A DNA stretch of 64,000 nucleotides from an endosymbiont of Bathymodiolus septemdierum str. Myojin knoll. Lineage in GTDB: Bacteria; Pseudomonadota; Gammaproteobacteria; PS1; Pseudothioglobaceae. The position numbers were made by a program, and so were the translations under genes. The DNA is taken from positions 620,001-684,000 of the forward strand of contig NZ_AP013042.1 in assembly GCF_001547755.1 (NCBI RefSeq), read 5' to 3'. Shown here one piece after another: positions 50,525-59,041 of the stretch; within the stretch, counting starts at the first letter, position 1; each line of letters starts with the position of its first letter. The notes under the pieces are model-generated. The model had not been told where the DNA came from. It searched no databases and saw only the letters and a list, made by a program, of their open reading frames with translations.

Positions 50525-51286
50525 ATGCATTATTTAAAACTTACAATATTGTTCGCTGCCACCTTAATATTAACTGCCTGTTCTCCAGGTATGAAAATGG
50601 ATAAAAATATCTATGATGGCGATATGTCTGATACTATTTTAATCACGCCAGATTTGGTTAAAAAATTAAATGTTAATCATAAAAACAACCCTATTTATAA
50701 AGTTGGCAGGCAGGATGTATTGTCGGTCAAAGTTTGGGGCGATGAAGGTCTAAGCGCTGTTAATGATAATAAAAATGCCAATCAAAAAGTTGATGACTTA
50801 ATTGTGCAAAATAGCGGGGAAATTTTCTACCCCTATATCGGCAATATTAAAGTTATCGGTAAATCCATTGAGCAAATCCGTATCCTACTTACCCAAAAAC
50901 TTAGTAAATACATTACTAATCCTCAAATTAGTGTGAGTGTTAGTCAATACCATTCAAAGCGTGTGCATATTATGGGTGAGGTGCGAAGACCCAAAACTTA
51001 TGTAATTACTAATGTACCAATGAGCCTTCTAGATGCAACGCTGTTGGGTGGTATTGATAATGCTACAGCCGATACCCAGCAAATATATGTAATTCGTCGC
51101 TTTAAGAAGGATAAGCCAAAAATTTATCAATTTAATGGCGAATTCGCTGATACCATGCTCTTGGCAGGGCAATTTTATCTAAAACCTAACGATGTGGTAT
51201 TTATTGCCCCTGCTGGCGTCGCATCATGGAATCGTGTTATTAGTAATATTCTTCCGTCAGCCAATTTAAAGGCAGCAACTAACTAA
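50525..51286 (+). CDS. wza: Polysaccharide export lipoprotein (Wza type)
   Basis: A 253-residue protein. A signal peptide ends in the lipobox LTAC (Cys about 19), so it is an outer-membrane lipoprotein. YKVGRQDVLSVKVWGDEGL starts the Poly_export domain, followed by an SLBB domain (VHIMGEVRRPKTYVI). It forms the outer-membrane channel for glycan. It is shorter than E. coli Wza (379), lacking much of the later SLBB and helix region. A perfect TTGACA at 50473 lies upstream but no good -10 follows. Confidence 0.9.
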   Translation: MHYLKLTILFAATLILTACSPGMKMDKNIYDGDMSDTILITPDLVKKLNVNHKNNPIYKVGRQDVLSVKVWGDEGLSAVNDNKNANQKVDDLIVQNSGEIFYPYIGNIKVIGKSIEQIRILLTQKLSKYITNPQISVSVSQYHSKRVHIMGEVRRPKTYVITNVPMSLLDATLLGGIDNATADTQQIYVIRRFKKDKPKIYQFNGEFADTMLLAGQFYLKPNDVVFIAPAGVASWNRVISNILPSANLKAATN

Positions 51287-51290
51287 TCAT

Positions 51291-53483
51291 ATGGATACTC
51301 CAACACATACAAACCAAAATCTATCACTTGAGGGCGAAAATGAGATTGATTTACAGGAATTATTTGGCACACTGGTAGAAGAAAAATGGCTCATTGCTAT
51401 TGTTACTGCTGTTGCTTTTGCTGTTAGTTTATTTTATGTCTTGGTCGCTACTCCAATTTATCGGTCTGACACAATTTTACAGATTGAAGGTAAACCTAAC
51501 AATACATTGGGTTTAGGTGGTTTGAATGGCTTTTCTGCCAGTTCACCTACTTTGGCAGAAATTGAAATCATAAAATCGCGCAATATTATTGGCAAAACAA
51601 TTGACGAACTTAATTTAGACATTCTGGTTAAGCCTGATTATTTTCCCATTATCGGTGCAGCAATTGCGCGTAGAAATAATGACAAGAATATTACCCAAGA
51701 TAGTAGTTACACTGGTTACGCTTGGGGTGGTGAACGCATTAAGATTGAGCAACTTACTCTGTCTCGACTTTTACAAGAAGATGGTGTTACTTTAGTTGCA
51801 CAAAAGAATCAAACATACGACATTCTTAATACACAGGGAGAAGTTTTATTAACAGGAACAGTAGGAGAATTAGCACAAAATCAAGACATTGCTGTGTTCA
51901 TTTCAGAGTTGATTGCTCGAATAGGGACTGAGTTTAGTCTATCAAAAGGTAATCGGATTCAAATTGTTAATAACTTGAAAAACATCATTAATGTAATTGA
52001 GTTGGGTAAAAAAACAGGTATTTTAAGTATCAGTTTAGAAGGGGAAGATTCGGCATTAATTAGTCGTATTATTGACAGTATTGCAAATTTTTATTTAAGG
52101 CAAAATGTTGAACGCACCTCGGTAGAAGCCGAACGCAGTTTGATTTTTTTGCAAAAGCAAATTCCTTTGATTAAAGATGAAATGGAAGCGGCTGAAGTTG
52201 AACTTAATAATTATCGCGGTAACAAAAGATCGGTCAACTTAACTTTAGAAACACAATCTTTGCTTAATCGAATTATTACTATTGAAACGCAGATTGCTGA
52301 GTTAGAAGTAAAGCGTTCGGATTTGTCCAAAAAATACACCGATATCCATCCGATTATGGTAACACTAACAAACCAAGAGGTCAAACTTAAAGAGCAATTA
52401 GAGCAAATTAATGCCAAAGCACATAGTTTGCCAAAAACACAGCAAGAAATATTACGCCTGTCTCGTGATGTAGAAGTGGCAACAACAATTTATACGCAAT
52501 TATTGAATAAAACTCAAGAGTTAAAGGTTGTCAAAGCAGGCACGGTGGGCAATGTGCGTATTATTGATAGTGCATTCACTGCTGAGCATCCTATCAAGCC
52601 TAAAAAATTACTGATTGTATTTATTAGTACGCTATTGAGTTTGCTTGTAGTTATCGTATGGGTACTTGTGCGTCGTTTTATGAATAAAGGTGTGGAAGAT
52701 TCTGATTTAATTGAACAAAATATCGGTATTCCTGTGTATGCCAATGTGCCACTCAGCCCATCACAAACATTGCTCAGTAAAGATAGAAATACAGGCAAAG
52801 TCAAGCATGCTATTTTATGCGAACAAGACCCTAAAGATATTTCCCTTGAAGGTTTGAGAAGCTTACGCACTAATTTACATTTTGCCTTGCTTGAAGCCAA
52901 GAATAACATTGTGATGATAACGGGTCCAGCCCCAAGTATTGGTAAAAGTTTTGTTACAATCAATTTCGCCCATGTAGTCGCCCAATCTAACCAAAAAGTG
53001 CTAATTATTGACGCAGATATGCGTAAAGGACATATTCATGAAGAATACAATATATCGCGTAGCCCTGGTTTAAGCGAGTTAATTGCTCAAAAAGTTGATA
53101 CAAAAAAAGCTATTCGCAACAGTGGTTTCAAAAATGTTGATATTATTACTACGGGTAATCTGCCGCCAAACCCTTCTGAATTATTGATGCACGAAAACTT
53201 TGCGAAAACTTTGGAGCGCCTATCTAAAGAATATGATTTAATTTTAATTGATACGCCCCCATTACTTGCCGTGACTGATGCTGCTATTATTGGTAATCTA
53301 TGTGGAACAACCTTTGTTTTGTTGCGTTATAGCGCACATTCAATGTCAGAAATTCAAGCCACTATTAAACGACTTCGGCAAAATAATATTGAGCCACGGG
53401 GCTTTATCTTTAATGCCTTGCAGCCACGCGTAGGTTATGGAAAATACGCACATTATCATTATGAATACAAATCTAAGGATTAA
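51291..53483 (+). CDS. wzc: Tyrosine-protein kinase / polysaccharide co-polymerase (Wzc type)
   Basis: A 730-residue inner-membrane protein. Wzz domain at the N-terminus (EIDLQELFGTLVEEKW then a transmembrane helix), a long coiled-coil periplasmic GNVR region, a second helix (about 445-465) and the cytoplasmic BY-kinase: Walker A SIGKSF (about 545-552), Walker A' VLIIDADMRKG, and Walker B ILIDTPP. The tail GYGKYAHYHYEYKSKD holds a cluster of five tyrosines for autophosphorylation. It controls chain length and opens the Wza channel; Wzb reverses it. Confidence 0.94.
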   Translation: MDTPTHTNQNLSLEGENEIDLQELFGTLVEEKWLIAIVTAVAFAVSLFYVLVATPIYRSDTILQIEGKPNNTLGLGGLNGFSASSPTLAEIEIIKSRNIIGKTIDELNLDILVKPDYFPIIGAAIARRNNDKNITQDSSYTGYAWGGERIKIEQLTLSRLLQEDGVTLVAQKNQTYDILNTQGEVLLTGTVGELAQNQDIAVFISELIARIGTEFSLSKGNRIQIVNNLKNIINVIELGKKTGILSISLEGEDSALISRIIDSIANFYLRQNVERTSVEAERSLIFLQKQIPLIKDEMEAAEVELNNYRGNKRSVNLTLETQSLLNRIITIETQIAELEVKRSDLSKKYTDIHPIMVTLTNQEVKLKEQLEQINAKAHSLPKTQQEILRLSRDVEVATTIYTQLLNKTQELKVVKAGTVGNVRIIDSAFTAEHPIKPKKLLIVFISTLLSLLVVIVWVLVRRFMNKGVEDSDLIEQNIGIPVYANVPLSPSQTLLSKDRNTGKVKHAILCEQDPKDISLEGLRSLRTNLHFALLEAKNNIVMITGPAPSIGKSFVTINFAHVVAQSNQKVLIIDADMRKGHIHEEYNISRSPGLSELIAQKVDTKKAIRNSGFKNVDIITTGNLPPNPSELLMHENFAKTLERLSKEYDLILIDTPPLLAVTDAAIIGNLCGTTFVLLRYSAHSMSEIQATIKRLRQNNIEPRGFIFNALQPRVGYGKYAHYHYEYKSKD

Positions 53484-53763
53484 ATAAAAGCAATATTTTG
53501 CCTGATAATTGTTAAGTAGCAATATATAGAAATGTTAAGTATTTTTTTTGAAAAAATAAAAAAGTGCTTGTCTTTAAAGGCCTTACTCGATTATAATGTT
53601 ATGTAATAAATATAATAATGTTAAGTAATGTAAACTAAAATTACAATACTAGAGCCTCAGTGGGCAGGCTCATTGACCAGCCTAATTTTGGAATTAGAAA
53701 AAATTAGAACCAAGCAGTTGCTTTCAACTGTGCCGCCCAGTATCTTTATTCAATTAAATACAT
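53484..53763 (+). other. Gene-poor AT-rich stretch before the IS derivative
   Basis: No gene is seen. GTTAAGTA/GTTAAGTAATG recurs three times (near 53512, 53534 and 53620). There is a sigma70-like promoter at 53568-53597, and the hairpin GAGCCT-CAGTGGGC-AGGCTC at about 53652-53671. The promoter may have driven the truncated gene now cut off at 54058, or a small RNA. Confidence 0.4.
53568..53597 (+). promoter_or_regulatory. Sigma70-like promoter with no clear gene
   Basis: TTGTCT (53568-53573) and TATAAT (53592-53597) are separated by 18 bases. No coding sequence follows before the IS derivative at 53764. It could be the stranded promoter of the 5'-truncated gene at 54058-54462 or serve an unannotated small RNA. 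Confidence 0.45.
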
Positions 53764-54053
53764 CACCCCAAAACCTCAAACAACTTTCTAAATTTTCTCA
53801 TATAGCAAACCCTAAGAAGCCCTCTTCTTTTTCTGATTCAATTTTATACTTTCTTGATACACATCCATTGGTTTTTTATATTTCAATGTTTCATGGAATC
53901 TTCGGTGGTTATAAAACTCAATATAATCATCTACATCCGTGGTTAAGTGTATTTGGTTCGTTTTTTACTCATTTTTTTACTCCGATTTTTTTTATTTAGT
54001 TTAACGGGTTTGAAATAAGAAAGTTTAGGTTGTTGTTTGAAATTGTTGGGGTG
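53764..54053 (-). mobile_element. 290-bp internally deleted derivative of the IS3-family element (MITE-like)
   Basis: Read on the minus strand, it opens with ATCACCCCAACAATTT, continues with a leader matching that of the IS at 24795 and the first codons of its transposase (ATGAGTAAAAAACGA), then jumps near 53946 to the last part of OrfB (FITTE-like codons: YNHRRFHETL...KKPMDVYQESIKL), and ends GTTTTGGGGTGAT. Thus both ends are kept and about 1.05 kb of the middle is missing. It can move only with transposase from elsewhere. Confidence 0.8.
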
Positions 54054-54057
54054 ATAA

Positions 54058-54462
54058 ATCTTAAATTGGGTTGAATATTTTTTAAGCGGGTTAAAGAATG
54101 AAATTGAAAAAATTGACATCTTGTTAAATGTAGATTATGTGAGAGATAAGTTGTTACTGCCAGCATTAAAGTTTGCATTAGATAGGCAGATAATTAATGA
54201 ATTAGAAAATGATATTTTGCAATACTTAGTACGACAAAATGATATGAGTATTCGTGCTACGGAACTTGATAGGTTTGGCATTAGTCGTTCGATCCAAAAG
54301 TCTAGAATGATTAAAAAACTTAAAAAAGAAAAGTTAATAACGGCCACTAAAGAAGGGGGAAGAATCTATACAATTAACTTTTATAAAAGTCCAATTCTTA
54401 GAGGGGTTGTTAAAGCGTTGAGCAATAATGGCTTTGTTGCTGATTTTTTGAATAACAACTAA
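54058..54462 (+). pseudogene. 5'-truncated gene; C-terminal winged-helix domain, possibly Fic family
   Basis: The frame is open from just inside the IS-derivative border to the stop at 54462 but has no ATG until residue 62; a TTG at 54121 is the nearest start. The product NEIEKIDILLNVDYVRDKLLLPALKFALDRQ (split for length) is helical, followed by a winged-helix pattern (RFGISRSIQKSRMIKKLKKEKLITATKEGGRIYTI) and LRGVVKALSNNGFV. The last part recalls the C-terminus of some Fic proteins, from memory only. The N-terminal (catalytic) part is absent, cut where the element ends. Confidence 0.5.
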
Positions 54463-55634
54463 ATCTTACTGAGTTTCTCTATAGCCAGTTTGATATTATC
54501 CATACTGGTGGCAAAGGATAAGCGCACATAACCTGCAGCACCAAAAGCAGAGCCTGGAACCAGGGCGATATTAAGTTTTTCCAGGCAATAAGTGGATAAT
54601 TCCACATCATCTTTTAAGCCTAAGCGCTCAATTAGACCTTCTACGCGTGGGAACGAATAAAATGCACCTTGTGATTTAGGGCACTCAACACCATCAATTG
54701 CATTGAGTGCATCAACAATAAAATCATGGCGCTGTTTGAATGCCGCCACCATAGTATTAATAATTTCTTGTTCACCCGTTAAGGCTTCTAATGCCGCTGC
54801 TTGAGCGATAGAACAAGGATTTGAAGTGGATTGACCTTGGATTTTTTTCATGGCTTTAATGATGGTTTCTGGACCTGCACCATAGCCGATGCGCCAGCCA
54901 GTCATGGCATAACTTTTAGAAACGCCATTTAGGATAATTGTACGGTCTTTTAAATCATTGTCTGCCATGACGATATTAACAAAATCGTCGTCACCCCAGC
55001 GAATATGCTCATAGATATCGTCAGTGATAATAAGCACTTGCGGGTGTTTTTGCAACACGGTTGCTAAGGCTTGTAATTCCGCTTTGTTATAGACTGCACC
55101 TGTTGGATTAGAAGGGCTGTTAAGGACAAATAATTTGGTTTTGTCGGTGATACTAGAGGCTAATTGTTCAGGGGTAATTTTAAAGTCTTGCTCTAAGCCT
55201 GTTTCTACAATGACGGGTGTAGCATCTGCCAAAATTACCATGTCAGGGTAACTAACCCAGTACGGTGATGGGATGATGACTTCGTCATCTTTATCAAGCA
55301 CCGCTTGGCAGAGGTTGTAAAACACTTGTTTGCCACCTGATGAGACTATAACTTCGTTCATATTGTAGTCTAAACCGTTGTCGCGTTTGAATTTGGCAAT
55401 GATGGCTTTTTTTAAATCTGGGGTGCCGTCAACGGCTGTATAGCGAGTTTGACCGTTTTTGATGGCAGCAATGCCTGCGTCCTGGATGTTTTGTGGGGTG
55501 TCAAAATCGGGTTCGCCCGAACCCATGGGGACGATTTGAACACCTTGCGCTTTGAGTTCGTTGGCTTTGGCAGTAACGGCTAATGTGGCAGAAGGTTTAA
55601 CTTTAGCAACTCTGCCGGAAAGGATGTTGTTCAT
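54459..55634 (-). CDS. Class I aminotransferase (aspartate aminotransferase)
   Basis: A 391-residue PLP enzyme. VPMGSGEPDFDTP, the NSPSNPTG loop, DDIYEHI and K240 in NGVSKSYAMTGWRIGY (Schiff-base lysine) are present, along with a C-terminal Arg (VRLSFATS). It belongs to the I-gamma branch (thermophile-type AspC), which uses aspartate or similar amino acids. It is divergent from uvrB and overlaps the truncated gene at its 3' end by 4 bases. Confidence 0.92.
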   Translation of the reverse strand: MNNILSGRVAKVKPSATLAVTAKANELKAQGVQIVPMGSGEPDFDTPQNIQDAGIAAIKNGQTRYTAVDGTPDLKKAIIAKFKRDNGLDYNMNEVIVSSGGKQVFYNLCQAVLDKDDEVIIPSPYWVSYPDMVILADATPVIVETGLEQDFKITPEQLASSITDKTKLFVLNSPSNPTGAVYNKAELQALATVLQKHPQVLIITDDIYEHIRWGDDDFVNIVMADNDLKDRTIILNGVSKSYAMTGWRIGYGAGPETIIKAMKKIQGQSTSNPCSIAQAAALEALTGEQEIINTMVAAFKQRHDFIVDALNAIDGVECPKSQGAFYSFPRVEGLIERLGLKDDVELSTYCLEKLNIALVPGSAFGAAGYVRLSFATSMDNIKLAIEKLSKI

Positions 55635-55686
55635 ATGCTTTAAATTGTTTAAAATTGATGGGTTATGATAATCAAAAAATCGTTGA

Positions 55687-57684
55687 ATGGGTAAGAAATT
55701 TCAATTAGAATCGCAATTTTCTCCAATGGGAGACCAGCCAAAGGCTATTAAGGCGTTGGTAGAAGGGATTAATGCGGGTGAAAAATTTCAAACATTGCTT
55801 GGCGTTACAGGGTCTGGTAAGACTTTTACCTTGGCAAATGTTATTCAACAGACTAAGCGTGCAAGTTTAATTATAGCGCCAAATAAAACGCTGGCGGCAC
55901 AGTTATACAGTGAAATGAAAGCATTTTTCCCCAATAATGCGGTGGAATATTTTGTTTCTTATTATGATTATTACCAGCCAGAAGCGTATGTGCCAGCCAG
56001 TGATACTTATATTGAAAAAGATTCGTCGATTAACGAGCAGATTGAGCAGATGCGTTTGAGTGCAACCAAAGCATTATTGGAGCGAGATGATGTGATTATT
56101 ATTGCCAGTGTGTCGGCAATTTATGGCTTGGGAGACCCTGATAGCTATATGCAAATGTTATTGCATTTGAGTGTTGGTGAAATTATTAATCAACGAGAAA
56201 TCTTATCTCGTTTGTCGCAGATGCAATACAGCCGCAATGATGTAAGTTTAATGCGTGGTAGTTTTCGCGTAAAAGGTGAGGTGATTGATATTTTCCCCGC
56301 AGATTCGGAAGAGCAGGCATTACGCATTGAATTGTTTGATGAAGAGGTTGAGGCAATTTATTGGTTTGACCCGTTAACAGGCGAGAAATATAAACGCTTA
56401 CAGCGTGTTAGTATTTACCCAAAAACGCATTATGTTACGCCAAAATCCAAGATTTTGAATATGTTAGAAGACATTAAGGCCGAGTTAAAAATTAGACAAA
56501 AAGAACTGCTATCGGCAAACAAATTGGTGGAGGAGCAACGCTTAACACAAAGGGTACGGATGGATATTGAGATGATGAGCGAATTAGGATATTGCAATGG
56601 CATTGAAAATTATTCGCGTTATTTATCCAATAGAAAAGCCGGGCAACCGCCACCGACATTGTTGGATTATTTACCTGAGGATGCCCTGGTGATTTTGGAC
56701 GAGTCGCATGTGACAGCGAGTCAGATTGGCGCAATGTATAAGGGTGATAGGGCGCGTAAAACCACCTTGGTAGAGTTTGGTTTTCGCCTACCATCGGCAC
56801 TTGATAATCGCCCATTGAGGTTTGAAGAATTTGAGGGAAAAATTCATCAATGTCTATTGGTATCTGCTACGCCAGCACAGTATGAATTGGATATTTCCAG
56901 TAGGATTGTTGAGCAAGTGGTACGCCCGACGGGTTTGTTAGACCCTGAAATTGAAGTGCGCCCCGTGGAAACGCAAGTCGATGATTTATTGAGTGAAATA
57001 CACAAACGAGTTGAGATGGGGGATAGGGTGTTGGTTACTACTTTAACCAAGCGAATGAGCGAACAATTAAGTGATTATTTAAGTGAGCATAATGTTAAAG
57101 TTCGTTATTTACACTCTGATATTGATACGGTTGAGCGAGTAGAGATTATTCGCGATTTGCGTTTGGGTATTTTTGATGTTTTAGTGGGTATTAATTTACT
57201 TAGAGAGGGCTTAGACATTCCAGAAGTCTCGCTTGTTGCTATTTTAGATGCTGATAAAGAAGGTTTTTTGCGATCCGAACGCGCTTTAATTCAAACCATG
57301 GGTAGGGCGGCTAGAAATATCAATGGGCATGTGATTTTATACGCCGATAAAATTACCAAATCCATGCAAAAAGCAATGGATGTTACTACTGATCGCCGTG
57401 AAAAACAGCGAGCGCACAATAAAGCTAACGGCATCACCCCAAAAAGTGTATCCCGCCCAATCGTCAATATTTTAGACACCGATGATGCTATGGTTGCCGA
57501 TCCAGAGGGTGAATACGATACCCAGGTCATACAGCAACTATCCCCTGTGCAACTTGCTAAAGCGTTAAAGGCATTAGAAAAAGAGATGATTGGTTTTGCA
57601 GAGGAGTTAAAATTTGAACAGGCAGCTGACATTCGTAATAAAATTAAAAAATTAAAAGAGACGCAATTCAAATCAGGACTATGA
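55687..57684 (+). CDS. uvrB: Excinuclease ABC subunit B
   Basis: A 665-residue UvrB. Walker A is [10 protein letters not shown], the beta-hairpin lies in [16 protein letters not shown], helicase motif II is LDESHV, motif VI is QTMGRAARN, and the C-terminal UvrC-binding UVR domain ([12 protein letters not shown]...[14 protein letters not shown]-like) is present. It verifies lesions in nucleotide-excision repair. It starts at ATG 55687, overlaps queE by ATGA, and is divergent from the aminotransferase. Confidence 0.98.
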   Translation: MGKKFQLESQFSPMGDQPKAIKALVEGINAGEKFQTLLGVTGSGKTFTLANVIQQTKRASLIIAPNKTLAAQLYSEMKAFFPNNAVEYFVSYYDYYQPEAYVPASDTYIEKDSSINEQIEQMRLSATKALLERDDVIIIASVSAIYGLGDPDSYMQMLLHLSVGEIINQREILSRLSQMQYSRNDVSLMRGSFRVKGEVIDIFPADSEEQALRIELFDEEVEAIYWFDPLTGEKYKRLQRVSIYPKTHYVTPKSKILNMLEDIKAELKIRQKELLSANKLVEEQRLTQRVRMDIEMMSELGYCNGIENYSRYLSNRKAGQPPPTLLDYLPEDALVILDESHVTASQIGAMYKGDRARKTTLVEFGFRLPSALDNRPLRFEEFEGKIHQCLLVSATPAQYELDISSRIVEQVVRPTGLLDPEIEVRPVETQVDDLLSEIHKRVEMGDRVLVTTLTKRMSEQLSDYLSEHNVKVRYLHSDIDTVERVEIIRDLRLGIFDVLVGINLLREGLDIPEVSLVAILDADKEGFLRSERALIQTMGRAARNINGHVILYADKITKSMQKAMDVTTDRREKQRAHNKANGITPKSVSRPIVNILDTDDAMVADPEGEYDTQVIQQLSPVQLAKALKALEKEMIGFAEELKFEQAADIRNKIKKLKETQFKSGL

Positions 57685-58319
57685 AAACAGAACTTAACAT
57701 CAATGAAATATTTTACTCCCTGCAAGGGGAGGCTCGCGAAGTGGGGTTACCGACGGTATTCGTGAGGTTGACAGGCTGCCCGTTGCGTTGCAGTTATTGT
57801 GATACCGAGTATGCGTTTAAGGGCAGTAATTTGTTGAGTATTGATGATATTGTTACGGAAATACAGCGTTATAAAACTAAGTTAGTTTGTGTGACTGGAG
57901 GCGAGCCGTTGGCACAGATTAATTGCCATATTTTGTTAGATAGACTTGTCAAAGAGGGTTGTCAAATTTCATTAGAAACCAGTGGAAGTATTGATATTCA
58001 GGGTGTCAATCCGGCTGTGTCGATTGTGATGGATGTAAAAACGCCGAGTTCTGGGGAAGTTGGCAAAAATTTATACAGTAATATTAAAAAACTAGAAATT
58101 AAAGATCAGTTGAAGTTTGTTATTGGTTCAAAATCTGATTTTGATTGGAGTGTTAATATTCTTAGTCGATATCCAACACAGGCAGGCGTGTTGTTTTCGC
58201 CAGTATTTGAAGCGCTTAAACCTGTCGATTTGGCAGATTGGATTTTAGAGAAGCAACTCAATGTGCGTTTACAAGTGCAAATGCATAAGCTTTTGTGGGG
58301 CGATCAAAAAGGCAAATAA
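57681..58319 (+). CDS. queE: 7-carboxy-7-deazaguanine synthase
   Basis: A 212-residue radical-SAM enzyme. The start [16 protein letters not shown] and the cluster CPLRCSYC (CxxxCxxC form, [16 protein letters not shown]) bind the 4Fe-4[10 protein letters not shown] is the GGEP SAM motif. It makes 7-carboxy-7-deazaguanine for queuosine. It overlaps uvrB by 4 bases. The other que genes are not in the window. Confidence 0.93.
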   Translation: MKTELNINEIFYSLQGEAREVGLPTVFVRLTGCPLRCSYCDTEYAFKGSNLLSIDDIVTEIQRYKTKLVCVTGGEPLAQINCHILLDRLVKEGCQISLETSGSIDIQGVNPAVSIVMDVKTPSSGEVGKNLYSNIKKLEIKDQLKFVIGSKSDFDWSVNILSRYPTQAGVLFSPVFEALKPVDLADWILEKQLNVRLQVQMHKLLWGDQKGK

Positions 58320-58336
58320 ATTTGGTTTCTTGTTGA

Positions 58337-58843
58337 TTATTGAATCGTAATCTTTTTAATTTGTGAGATGGTTTTTTTAAGTTTTGGAATTGATATTTTT
58401 AATATACCATCTTTAAACTTAGCGGAAATATTCGCTATATCGCCATCTGCAGGAATGGAAACCATTTGAAAAAAACTGCTTGATGATTTTTTATTATCAT
58501 CACTTGCGTTTTGTTTGGCTTTGATAATCAGCCTATTTTCATCGCTTGAAATCTCAAAGTTTTTTTTATCAATGCCCGAAGTCTTAATCTCCATTATATA
58601 ACTGTTTTTGTCTTTATCAAAATACTGCTTTGAAGAGGTGTCCAGAGTAGGCATATTGCGCTGTAGCCTGTTAATTTGGTAGTCAAACTGTTGAAATTGA
58701 CGGTCAAAATCACGCCAAAAATTATCGTTAAACAAAGAATAATTAGATAGATTTGGATGATAATATTCATCTCCATGTTTGTAGCCATGTGCATTAAGCA
58801 AGGTTGAAGTTAATAATGCGATAGTTAGTATCATTTTTTTCAT
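58337..58843 (-). CDS. Exported Hsp20/alpha-crystallin-type small heat-shock protein
   Basis: A 168-residue protein. An N-terminal signal peptide (MKKMILTIALLTSTLLNAHG) precedes an acidic Tyr/Asn/Phe-rich segment and an alpha-crystallin domain (about 80-165) with DKDKNSYIMEIKTSGIDKKNFEIS and KFKDGILKISIPK. I chose the ATG at 58843, which has GGAGAG 5 bases upstream; ATG 58855 would add four residues. Small heat-shock proteins are usually cytoplasmic, so a periplasmic location, inferred from the signal peptide, is unusual. A His-Gly-rich stretch follows the signal. Confidence 0.8.
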   Translation of the reverse strand: MKKMILTIALLTSTLLNAHGYKHGDEYYHPNLSNYSLFNDNFWRDFDRQFQQFDYQINRLQRNMPTLDTSSKQYFDKDKNSYIMEIKTSGIDKKNFEISSDENRLIIKAKQNASDDNKKSSSSFFQMVSIPADGDIANISAKFKDGILKISIPKLKKTISQIKKITIQ

Positions 58844-58925
58844 ATTTCTCTCCATATTTTAAGTTTATATTAAAGGTTATAAGGGTGTTTAAGAAAAAAT
58901 CAAGCCCTAAATTGTGATGGATTAA

Positions 58926-59041
58926 TTCTTTAAGAGACCTTTGCATAAATAGGGGTGATTGGCAAAATTCACAATTGTCCAATTGGTGGTTTTCTTAAAC
59001 CCAGTCCTAGCAGGGCTAAGGCAGGGTTTAAGTCTCTTTAA
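58926..59041. repeat. Small inverted-repeat element with internal hairpin at the 3' end of the sulP gene
   Basis: CTTAAACCC (58994-59002) and GGGTTTAAG (59024-59032) form a perfect 9-bp inverted repeat enclosing a second imperfect stem (CCTAGC/GCTAAGG). The block is framed by TTTAAGAGACC (58929 on) and GTCTCTTTAA (to 59041), which are inverted relatives with an indel. The right end overlaps the sulP stop codon. There is no T run, so it is not a plain terminator. It may be a MITE-like or REP-like remnant. Confidence 0.45.

Noticed and set aside
53673-53999. A 108-codon plus-strand frame
   Set aside because: It lies antisense to the internally deleted IS copy and has low-complexity Phe/Thr/Ser content. 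The homology is on the minus strand.
56492-56815. A 107-codon minus-strand frame within uvrB
   Set aside because: It overlaps conserved uvrB motifs and has no ribosome site or family resemblance.
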